A DNA stretch of 13,455 nt from Prochloron sp. SP5CPC1 (lineage in GTDB: Bacteria > Cyanobacteriota > Cyanobacteriia > Cyanobacteriales > Prochloraceae), in NCBI GenBank assembly GCA_014323965.1, contig JACONB010000012.1:5626-19080 (forward strand). The letters are read 5' to 3'. Numbering within the stretch: position 1 is the first letter of the stretch; every line of letters begins with the position of its first letter. The notes below the pieces were generated by a model that ran no database searches, had not been told where the DNA came from, and saw nothing but the letters and a program-made list of their open reading frames with translations. This document shows positions 7,255-13,079 of this stretch, in pieces. Made by a program: the position numbers and the translations under genes.

Positions 7255-7666
7255 TCCCAATGAGAGAAAGAATGACAGTTGGCTTAAGTTAGATAAATTT
7301 GTTAAGGGAAATAAGGATGGTTTGGCTGCATTGGTTTGGGGTCTATTTTTAGAATGGGACAAAAGTAATGATATTTTGGGTATCGACCTGAAACCCAAGC
7401 CTCATTTCGTCCGTTGTTCACGAAGAGCAATTGAAGAGTTGAATGAGAATGTGAACTGCAATCTTCAGGAAGTTTTGGGTATTTTGGACGGTTTGAAACG
7501 AGAAGAAGAGGTAGCAGCGATCGCTATTGGGTCAGGGGAAATTAAGTTAATTAATTTTAAACCCGAATTACCGCCACCACTTTGTTTCGAGCAAGCTACA
7601 GCAACTCTGGATCAATTAATTGAACAGCTTGAGGAAAATTTGAATAACTTATTCACCTTAAACTAG
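7232..7666 (+). CDS. ccmS: CcmS-like beta-carboxysome assembly chaperone (tentative)
   Basis: Soluble protein of 144 residues. Features: WLKLDKFVKGNKDGLAALVWGLFLEW (17-42), the block LGIDLKPKPHFVRCSRRAIEELNENV (49-74), LQEVLGILDG (78-87), and IKLINFKPELPPPLCFEQ (104-121) before an acidic helix with the pattern LxxLIxQLEENL. This order matches my memory of the cyanobacterial CcmS family, described as a chaperone of beta-carboxysome shell protein CcmK1. A conserved protein of unknown function is the fallback. ATG 7232 is preferred over the adjacent in-frame GTG at 7229. Its start lies inside the psb35-like gene, and its last 14 bases overlap the convergent M48 gene. The gene itself is certain; the name is moderate. 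Confidence 0.65.
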   Translation: MFSKTSLNPNERKNDSWLKLDKFVKGNKDGLAALVWGLFLEWDKSNDILGIDLKPKPHFVRCSRRAIEELNENVNCNLQEVLGILDGLKREEEVAAIAIGSGEIKLINFKPELPPPLCFEQATATLDQLIEQLEENLNNLFTLN

Positions 7667-8483
7667 CAATTCGCCGACGGTAAGCAGCACTGTCCAAGCC
7701 ATAACCAACCTTTTCTTGACCCGGGTATTTTTTGTTAATCATATTTTGAAGGTTGCCAATACGATTTTCCGTAGCAGGGTGGGTACTCAAAATAGTCGGT
7801 ACCCTCCCTTTGTCACTAACTAGCTTTTGGAAAAATTGAACCATCCCCAAGGGAGCGTAACCGGCACTAACTAGATTATCCAATCCTTGAGCATCAGCAT
7901 TGTATTCGTGGCTGCGACTCCGGGGTAGGTTGAGACCCACTTGTACCCCCAACTGAACTATCTGGTTGCGCTCCACTCCCGCTGCATCGGCTAAACCTTG
8001 AGCTATAATTTGCTGGCGGATCTGTTTAATGGCATGTTTGCCTGTAATGTGACCGATTTCATGAGCCATCACTCCCGCTACTTGGGCTTCGTTATCTGCT
8101 GCTTTCAACAACCCTGTATTGACATAGACAAAACCTCCCATGGTGGCGAAAGCATTGATAGCGTCGTCTTCTACCACCTGAAATTGGAACTTCAGATTCG
8201 GTCTTGTACTATGGGGTACTAAGCGATCGCCAATGTCTCCCACGTATTTGTTGATGGAGCGATTGGTAGACAGTTTTACCTGGGAAACTATTTGCTGATT
8301 AATCTCACTTCCCAACTCTATTTCTTGCTTATCCGATAACCTGGATAGCTCAATTACCTGTATTCCCGGACGAATCAAATCCCTCCAGTCAAAGGCTAAA
8401 CTAGGATGAGACGTACCGGCAACCGTACCTAGGGCTACTGTTAGGGTGAGGAGGAGGTAAGGGAAAATTTTCCATCTGAACAT
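7653..8483 (-). CDS. M48-family zinc metalloprotease, exported
   Basis: Protein of 276 residues with an N-terminal signal peptide (hydrophobic 5-22; likely cleavage after SLA at 28-30), so it probably acts in the periplasm or thylakoid lumen. The zinc motif HEIGH is at 141-145 (ligands H141 and H145, catalytic E142). The third ligand is probably E193 in HEYNAD (192-197). Other M48C marks are NAFATMGGFVYVNTGLL (110-126) and STHPATENRI (233-242). This is the short BepA/LoiP-like form without TPR repeats, used in other bacteria for quality control of outer-membrane proteins; the substrate here is unknown. It converges on the ccmS-like gene with a 14-base overlap and diverges from the RRM gene. 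Confidence 0.92.
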   Translation of the reverse strand: MFRWKIFPYLLLTLTVALGTVAGTSHPSLAFDWRDLIRPGIQVIELSRLSDKQEIELGSEINQQIVSQVKLSTNRSINKYVGDIGDRLVPHSTRPNLKFQFQVVEDDAINAFATMGGFVYVNTGLLKAADNEAQVAGVMAHEIGHITGKHAIKQIRQQIIAQGLADAAGVERNQIVQLGVQVGLNLPRSRSHEYNADAQGLDNLVSAGYAPLGMVQFFQKLVSDKGRVPTILSTHPATENRIGNLQNMINKKYPGQEKVGYGLDSAAYRRRIASLR

Positions 8484-8621
8484 GACAATTTAAATAGGAT
8501 TCGGTTACTTAATCCGACTGTAGCTGAAAGAATAAAGTTTCCCCACACTAGGTAAAAATATCTCTAAGATACAGGCTCAGAGGGCGATTCGAGAAATTTA
8601 ACTTGGGATTGGGAGATTTTA

Positions 8622-8651
8622 GGGACAATCACAGTCCAGTCGTGCTATGAT
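8622..8651 (+). promoter_or_regulatory. Candidate extended -10 promoter for the RRM protein gene
   Basis: GGGACA (8622-8627) lies 18 bases before TATGAT (8646-8651), which is preceded by TG-N (TG at 8643-8644), an extended -10 arrangement. Transcription would start near 8658, giving a leader of about 120 nt before ATG 8781. A second TTGACA at 8696-8701 has no convincing -10 at the right spacing. Confidence 0.45.
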
Positions 8652-8710
8652 AATCCTTGAGAAATAAAGATCGGTAGTAAGGTTTGTTTTTAGCATTGAC
8701 AGGTAAATCC

Positions 8711-8774
8711 TCGGAAAGTACTAGCAAGCTTCTCTCCGAAATCTAAATCTCTACACACTTTTTAACCGGAGAGA
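8711..8774 (+). promoter_or_regulatory. Leader with mutually exclusive hairpins over the RRM gene ribosome binding site
   Basis: TCTCTCCG (8731-8738) is exactly complementary to CGGAGAGA (8767-8774), which contains the Shine-Dalgarno of the RRM gene; the loop is 28 nt. The same upstream strand can instead pair with TCGGA-A-AG (8711-8718) to form a 7-pair stem with one mismatch (8711-8718 with 8732-8739). The two folds cannot coexist. This is the layout of an on/off translation switch, perhaps temperature-sensitive. Pairing is read from sequence; function is inference. Confidence 0.5.
8768..8773 (+). promoter_or_regulatory. Strong Shine-Dalgarno GGAGAG of the RRM gene
   Basis: GGAGAG sits 7 bases before ATG 8781, the clearest ribosome binding site in the window. 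Most genes here have none that is obvious. It lies entirely inside the arm that can be sequestered by 8731-8738. Confidence 0.75.
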
Positions 8775-8780
8775 CAATTT

Positions 8781-9083
8781 ATGTCGATTTACGTAGGTAA
8801 CTTATCCTATGATGTAACGAAGGAAGACCTCGGCGAAGTTTTTGGCGAATATGGAACGGTGAAGAATGTGAATATTCCTACCGATCGCCAAACAGGTCGG
8901 GTGCGGGGTTTCGCTTTTGTCGAATTGAGTTCAGAGGAGGATGAAGCAAAGGCGATCGAAGCCCTGGACGGGGCTGAGTGGATGGGGCGGGAAATGAAGG
9001 TTAGTAAAGCTAAACCTCGTGAACGAAGAGGAGGTTCATTTGGTGGTGGGAGAAGAAACGACAACTTTTCGGGAAACTACTAA
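8781..9083 (+). CDS. RRM-type RNA-binding protein with Gly/Arg tail (cyanobacterial Rbp)
   Basis: Protein of 100 residues with a single RNA recognition motif. RNP2 is IYVGNL (3-8) and RNP1 is RGFAFVEL (42-49), with the RNA-stacking aromatics Y4, F44 and F46 all present. The fold ends near 78 and is followed by a short RERRGGSFGGGRRNDNF tail, as in the glycine-rich Rbp proteins of cyanobacteria. Those proteins are typically cold-induced and bind U-rich or structured single-stranded RNA; some are linked to mRNA localisation. In Anabaena, the rbpA1 5' leader is known to take part in cold regulation. The leader here carries a possible ribosome-site switch (8711-8774). A 60-residue basic protein gene follows 91 bases downstream. 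Confidence 0.93.
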   Translation: MSIYVGNLSYDVTKEDLGEVFGEYGTVKNVNIPTDRQTGRVRGFAFVELSSEEDEAKAIEALDGAEWMGREMKVSKAKPRERRGGSFGGGRRNDNFSGNY

Positions 9084-9101
9084 GCTTTAAGCACTCAAGT
9101 A

Positions 9102-9133
9102 TTTGCGAATAGGTTATTTTTGCCTTTCGCAAA
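9102..9133 (+). promoter_or_regulatory. Strong hairpin between the RRM gene and the small basic protein gene
   Basis: TTTGCGAA (9102-9109) pairs perfectly with TTCGCAAA (9126-9133), and AGG (9111-9113) with CCT (9123-9125) extends the stem across one bulged T. The loop is TTATTTTTG. No U-run follows, so it does not look like an intrinsic terminator. It starts 18 bases after the RRM stop and could protect the upstream mRNA end, mark a cleavage site, or tune expression of the next gene. Confidence 0.55.
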
Positions 9134-9174
9134 CACGTCCCTTGAAGGAGAATTACTGTTTTCATGAGGTATTC

Positions 9175-9357
9175 ATGGCTAAACGTCGCAATTTGAAAAA
9201 AGAGAAAGCTGCTCGGAACAAAGCTTATGCTCGTCAGTTTCGGAAGAAATTTTCTCGATATTCCTCCCGCAATAAACGTTTTGGACGTAGCAATTACAAC
9301 CGAGATGGCGAACAATTAGCTTCAGAAACAAAATCAGAGACAGAAACAAGCTCTTAA
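9175..9357 (+). CDS. Small basic cyanobacterial protein, probable RNA/ribosome-associated
   Basis: Protein of 60 residues. The first 40 are extremely basic (MAKRRNLKKEKAARNKAYARQFRKK-type start, then Arg/Ser/Tyr-rich), and the last 20 are acidic and Ser/Thr-rich (ETKSETETSS). I recognise this as a conserved cyanobacterial hypothetical protein, often next to RNA-binding protein genes, but know no function. Composition suggests nucleic-acid or ribosome contact. ATG 9175 was chosen over the in-frame ATG 9103 because GAGGT (9166-9170) precedes it closely and because the 24 upstream codons would run through the 9102-9133 hairpin. A stronger AAGGAG lies at 9145-9150, too far away for this start. 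Confidence 0.75.
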   Translation: MAKRRNLKKEKAARNKAYARQFRKKFSRYSSRNKRFGRSNYNRDGEQLASETKSETETSS

Positions 9358-9369
9358 TATATTAACTTT

Positions 9370-9393
9370 GTTAGCATATAATTATTTGCTAAC
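9370..9393 (+). terminator. Possible weak intrinsic terminator after the small basic gene
   Basis: GTTAGCA (9370-9376) and TGCTAAC (9387-9393) form a perfect 7-base stem with a 10-base loop, followed by TTTATTATTT. The stem has only three G:C pairs, so termination may be partial. It lies 12 bases after the stop at 9357 and before the ExoD-family gene. Confidence 0.45.
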
Positions 9394-9429
9394 TTTATTA
9401 TTTAGGATACAAAATATATAACATACTCT

Positions 9430-10083
9430 ATGGCTAAATTATCTCAAGAATTAGAGCGCTATTTTTTTGAGGAAAAACGGACTCCAGAAGTCACTTTAGC
9501 CAATATTCTCAGTCTAGCAGGGGAGCGAGTTTTTGGTTTTTTATTCGTCATTCTTTCCCTTCCTTCTGCTTTACCCCTTCCCGCTCCCATTTTCTCCATT
9601 CCTTTTGGCGTCTTGATGCTTTTATTAGCAGGGCAGATGATTTTAGGCGCCAAACGTCCCTGGTTACCGAGGAGGATGTCAACTGGTTCCATTAAACTGG
9701 AAAAAGCGCAGTCTATTATTAGAGCGGGTATTCCTTGGTTAAAGAAAATTGAAGCAGTAGCTAATCCTCGACTTAGTTATATTTGTACCAGTTTACTGGG
9801 AAGAGTGTTCATAGGGGTGGCGATCGCCCTCATGTCTATTTCCATGATGATTCCTATTCCTGGTACTAATACTCTACCAGCCATTGGAATTTTCATCACT
9901 GCTTTTGGTTTGCAAGAAGAAGATGGGATGATTAGTTTAGGGGGTTTATTTGTCTGTCTCCTGGGTGGGGTTGTCTCTTTCGGTATTATATACGGTGGGG
10001 TTAATCTCTTGCATTTACTCAAAGATTGGTTGCTGACTGTGGGTTGTGAAGTTGGTCTGCTGGGGTGTGGGGTTGAACAGTAG
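9430..10083 (+). CDS. ExoD-family membrane protein (exopolysaccharide synthesis)
   Basis: Protein of 217 residues of the ExoD family, named after a Rhizobium protein needed for exopolysaccharide production and alkaline tolerance; its biochemical role is unknown. A cytoplasmic start (ELERYFFEEKRTPEVTLANILSLAGER) is followed by hydrophobic segments at about 33-55 and 56-73, then 122-143, 149-160 and 170-195. The two family half-motifs are visible: LPSALPLPAP (44-53) and IPIPGTNTLPA (141-151), an internal duplication typical of ExoD. It lies in the same direction as the small basic gene but beyond a possible terminator, and no good Shine-Dalgarno precedes ATG 9430, so separate transcription is likely. 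The C-terminal ~20 residues are Cys/Gly-rich and poorly conserved in type. Confidence 0.88.
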   Translation: MAKLSQELERYFFEEKRTPEVTLANILSLAGERVFGFLFVILSLPSALPLPAPIFSIPFGVLMLLLAGQMILGAKRPWLPRRMSTGSIKLEKAQSIIRAGIPWLKKIEAVANPRLSYICTSLLGRVFIGVAIALMSISMMIPIPGTNTLPAIGIFITAFGLQEEDGMISLGGLFVCLLGGVVSFGIIYGGVNLLHLLKDWLLTVGCEVGLLGCGVEQ

Positions 10084-10139
10084 GTCGGTTATGGTATCAT
10101 AATTAACTTTCACGGTTCATAGCCTCCTGATGGCTTAAT

Positions 10140-10166
10140 CTCTGCGTCCTCTGCGTCTCTGCGGTT
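10140..10166 (+). repeat. Short tandem repeat, (CTCTGCGTC)x2 plus TCTGCGGTT
   Basis: Two perfect 9-base units (10140-10148, 10149-10157) are followed by a variant ending GCGGTT. Tandem 'CTCTGCGTC...GCGGTT' blocks are, from memory, very common in intergenic DNA of cyanobacteria. A related block in inverted orientation lies on the other side of the M1 gene (12939-12970). Confidence 0.7.
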
Positions 10167-10188
10167 CAAATTTTAACCTAAAAAAACA

Positions 10189-10239
10189 GGTAGGGGCAAG
10201 GCGCACCGCGTAGCGGATCTCTTCAATATCGCCTCTACC
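10189..10239. repeat. Palindromic intergenic element
   Basis: GGTAGGGGC (10189-10197) pairs with GCCTCTACC (10231-10239) over nine positions with one G:T pair. Inside lies a smaller hairpin CCGC-GTA-GCGG at 10206-10216. The GC-rich palindromic style is that of small interspersed repeats in cyanobacterial genomes. It lies between two converging genes and could also serve as a terminator-like barrier, but no T-tract follows. Confidence 0.5.
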
Positions 10240-10347
10240 GAGGAAGAACAAATCATCCCCGTCGCCGCCATATAGCAGTCTTAAGTGATTCTGGTAAACA
10301 ATTTTCCTTAATTCAAATTTCCAAACCTAGCCAATAACTCCTCTTAG

Positions 10348-12930
10348 CTACTTAGCTTCCAACTTAGCTAAGCGACTTTGCAGTTCTTGATTATCTTGTT
10401 TCAACTGCTCCACTTCCTGACGCAATTCTTTCACTGCTTTATCTGCACCAATATTCTTTTGCACTTTCCTGACAGCTTCCTCAGCCATGCGTCTTACTCG
10501 CCCATCGGGAGTTTGGGCAGCCAAAGCATTTAAAATAGATATAGCTTTGGCTGTTTCCATTTGCTTTAACCCTCCCACTACTGCTGTTTGAGTGGAGAAC
10601 AAACTCTCCCCGGAAATGGCTGCCAAAATTTCCAATATTTCTTCTACCTTAGCAGGGGTTTGTCCGGTGGAAACAGCTCCTAAAGCGCGGATTGCAGCTA
10701 AACGTAAGGGTTGAGGTACTCCTAGCTTAGTATAAAGAGCAATCATATCTACTGCTGTGGCTACAGTTTTCATCTGGCTCAAACCCCCAATAGCGGCACA
10801 CCGCACTACTTCATTCCAACCGCTGCGCTCCTGCAAGACTTGCTCTAATAACTCCAAAACCTCACTTTCTTTCTCCTTTAAGTTACCCCGAATCATGGCT
10901 CCTAAACAGCGAAGGGCGCTTGCTTCTACATAATAACTAGCATCTCCCTGTTGGGCAACCTTTTTAATTGCTGCGTAACTGTCAACTTGCTTATAGTTAC
11001 TCAAAGCTTCTATAACTGCGCGACGCACCCGTGGTTCTTCTGTTTCTAACCCCTCAATTAAAGCTGTCATAGCCTGTTTTAATTTTAACTGCCCCAACTG
11101 CTTGGCTACTTCTACTCGCACCCCCCAAAACTGGTCGTTTTTCAAAGCATTTTCTAAGGCTTTAAGGACTTCCAGCCCTCCTTTCTTTCCTAAAGCAATG
11201 GCGGCGTAAATACGGGAAATGGGGTCGGGGTCGAATTGTAATTGGGCTTTTAGTTCCCTTAGGGGATATTCTAGGGTAACAGTTTTAAGGAAATTATTGC
11301 CTACATCAAAACTGACAAAGTCGGGTTTGTTGGCTAAAGGAAAGTAGAAAGACTGTTGCCTTTCTTTAATGGCTAACTTTAAATTAGTTATTTTAACATA
11401 ACTTATTTTATTAACATAACCAAATTTTAAGGGTATTTTTAAGTCGAACAAACCACTCTTACTGCCCTTTTCCTCATCTTTAGCCTTAACCTGAGTTTGG
11501 GTGACGGTTAACTTAGCAATGTTATCTTCCCCATCCCAACTATAATTTACCTTAAAATCTGGATGACCGCCTCGGAACACATATTGGTCAAAAAGACCAG
11601 CCAGATTATAGCCTGTTCCTTTATCAATTGCCCGCAATAAATCGATAGTCTCTACGGTTTGATGGGCATTATCTTGGACAAAAGTCTGAATTGCTAGGAA
11701 GAATAACTCATCTCCAAGAATAGCACGAATCATGTGATAAACACAAGCCCCTTTTTCATATAAATGACGGTCATAAAGTTCGATTGCTTCCCGATAAACA
11801 TTAGTTACAATGGGACGACGATAGCGAGAAGAGTCCTCAGTTAAATAATTCCGAGCTTCCTTTAACAAGTAATAAGCACTATCGTCCTTTCCATATTCCT
11901 CTTCCGTCCACAATACCTCAGCATAGGAAGCCATTCCTTCTTTAATCCAAGCATGGGACCAATGCTTAATGACCACCAAATCCCCAAACCATTGATGGGC
12001 TAATTCGTGCAAGACTAAACTTTCCCCATTGCGATTATCAATGGTAGCCCGTTCGTCCAGCAAGCAACGGTCTGTTAAGAGGGTACAATTGGTATTCTCC
12101 ATACCCCCGAAGATAAAATCCTCCACACAGACTTGAGCATATTTGTCATAGGGGTAAGGATAGCCATATTTCTGACTCAGAAACGCCATCATTCTGGGGG
12201 TTTTACCCATGGTCCGCCGTGCATCGTCTTCCCGACCCTTGGCTGTATAATAAGTAACAGGTGTATCTTGCCACTTATCTTCAATCACGGCAAAATCTCC
12301 CACTGCTAAAGTCATTAAATAGGTGGGATGAACCTGTTCTTGCTTCCAGTGGTAAATTTTTTCGGACCCTTCTTCTTCTGTGACAATTAATTTCCCATTG
12401 GAGATAGCCACTAAATTCTGGGGAACCCGTACCCGTATTTCGGAAGTAGCCAATTGACCGGGATAATCGAAACAGGGAAACCAGAAACGAGAGTCTTCAT
12501 CTTCTCCCTGAGTCCAAATTTGAGTCTGTTTGTGGGGATAGTGTTCATCGGGGAGGACGAAATAGAGACCTCGTTGGGGATGATTGACTTTATAGGCAAT
12601 CTCAATGGTAATGGTTTCTGTCCCGGTAGGTGTCAACAGATGAATCATTAACTGATGAGTATCGTAATCAAAAGGTTGAACTACCCCATCTACTAACACG
12701 GACTGGATGAGTAAATCCACTGCATCCAAAGTTAGTTGAGTTATTCCCCTGCGGATAGGGGTGAGGGTAATAGTACAAGTCCCCTGGAAGCAAAGTCCGG
12801 GAATATCCAGGGCTAAATCCAGGAAAATATGTTCTACTTGTCCTGGACGATGAGGGTTGTAGTGGGGTTTTGCTCCCGGTAACTCGAAGGAATTGCGACT
12901 GTTATCTTCTGAATCGAAATAATAATTCAT
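10348..12930 (-). CDS. M1-family zinc aminopeptidase with HEAT repeats
   Basis: Protein of 860 residues. The N-terminal ~220 form the beta-rich M1 domain. The exopeptidase motif GGMEN is at 275-279. The zinc motif HELAH is at 308-312 (ligands H308 and H312, catalytic E309), and the third ligand is E331 in WIKEGMASY. Catalytic Tyr391 lies in YEKGA. All are intact, so it should remove N-terminal residues from peptides. Residues 570-822 are HEAT-like repeats (IYAAIALGKKG, VRVEVAKQLGQL, VRRAVIEALSNY, LRLAAIRALGAV, VRRMAEEAVRKV) in place of the ERAP-like C-terminal domain. Residues 832-858 are a coiled coil. No signal peptide is seen, so it is probably cytoplasmic. ATG 12930 has no clear Shine-Dalgarno. 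The C-terminal repeats suggest binding of a protein partner or substrate. Confidence 0.95.
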   Translation of the reverse strand: MNYYFDSEDNSRNSFELPGAKPHYNPHRPGQVEHIFLDLALDIPGLCFQGTCTITLTPIRRGITQLTLDAVDLLIQSVLVDGVVQPFDYDTHQLMIHLLTPTGTETITIEIAYKVNHPQRGLYFVLPDEHYPHKQTQIWTQGEDEDSRFWFPCFDYPGQLATSEIRVRVPQNLVAISNGKLIVTEEEGSEKIYHWKQEQVHPTYLMTLAVGDFAVIEDKWQDTPVTYYTAKGREDDARRTMGKTPRMMAFLSQKYGYPYPYDKYAQVCVEDFIFGGMENTNCTLLTDRCLLDERATIDNRNGESLVLHELAHQWFGDLVVIKHWSHAWIKEGMASYAEVLWTEEEYGKDDSAYYLLKEARNYLTEDSSRYRRPIVTNVYREAIELYDRHLYEKGACVYHMIRAILGDELFFLAIQTFVQDNAHQTVETIDLLRAIDKGTGYNLAGLFDQYVFRGGHPDFKVNYSWDGEDNIAKLTVTQTQVKAKDEEKGSKSGLFDLKIPLKFGYVNKISYVKITNLKLAIKERQQSFYFPLANKPDFVSFDVGNNFLKTVTLEYPLRELKAQLQFDPDPISRIYAAIALGKKGGLEVLKALENALKNDQFWGVRVEVAKQLGQLKLKQAMTALIEGLETEEPRVRRAVIEALSNYKQVDSYAAIKKVAQQGDASYYVEASALRCLGAMIRGNLKEKESEVLELLEQVLQERSGWNEVVRCAAIGGLSQMKTVATAVDMIALYTKLGVPQPLRLAAIRALGAVSTGQTPAKVEEILEILAAISGESLFSTQTAVVGGLKQMETAKAISILNALAAQTPDGRVRRMAEEAVRKVQKNIGADKAVKELRQEVEQLKQDNQELQSRLAKLEAK

Positions 12931-12938
12931 GTGTTTTA

Positions 12939-12970
12939 ACCGCTGATGAACGCTGATGAACGCTGATGAA
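12939..12970 (-). repeat. Short tandem repeat, three perfect decamers upstream of the M1 gene
   Basis: CGCTGATGAA is repeated three times without change (12941-12970). Read on the minus strand, it becomes TTCATCAGCG x3 followed by GTT, the same design as the CTCTGCGTC block at 10140-10166. It begins 8 bases upstream of the M1 gene start, so it probably lies in that gene's leader or promoter. Confidence 0.85.
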
Positions 12971-12984
12971 CCTCTTTCCCCTTG

Positions 12985-13019
12985 ATCCCCATTTAGGTTA
13001 ATTTGTATTTAAGGGGGAT
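12985..13019. repeat. Imperfect palindrome ATCCCC...GGGGAT
   Basis: ATCCCC (12985-12990) and GGGGAT (13014-13019) are separated by 23 AT-rich bases. This resembles the 'GATCCCCC...GGGGGAT' type of small intergenic palindrome common in cyanobacteria. It lies between the M1 gene and the divergent zinc-protein gene. Confidence 0.35.
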
Positions 13020-13050
13020 TCTTCCCTCTACCATGTACATTTTGGAGACT

Positions 13051-13066
13051 GTAGGTCATAACCTGC
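13051..13066 (+). promoter_or_regulatory. Small leader hairpin before the zinc/RelE-like gene
   Basis: GTAGGT (13051-13056) and ACCTGC (13061-13066) can form a 6-pair RNA stem with one G:U pair and a CATA loop, ending 13 bases before ATG 13080. No Shine-Dalgarno is visible after it. It could affect ribosome access, but a short stem like this may be chance. Confidence 0.25.
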
Positions 13067-13079
13067 GGTAGATTATAGT

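Noticed and set aside
8696..8724. TTGACA at 8696 with TACTAG as a second promoter for the RRM gene
   Set aside because: TACTAG matches the -10 consensus at only three positions, and an extended -10 candidate lies upstream.
9102..9133. Intrinsic terminator after the RRM gene
   Set aside because: The stem is strong but is followed by CACGTCCC, not a T-run.
9010..9315. Minus-strand open frame opposite the RRM 3' end and basic protein gene
   Set aside because: It is a shadow of two better supported plus-strand genes, with no family features.
10140..10239. CRISPR array or insertion-sequence remnant in the ExoD-M1 gap
   Set aside because: The units are only 9-10 bases with no spacers, and no transposase fragment or terminal repeats were found.
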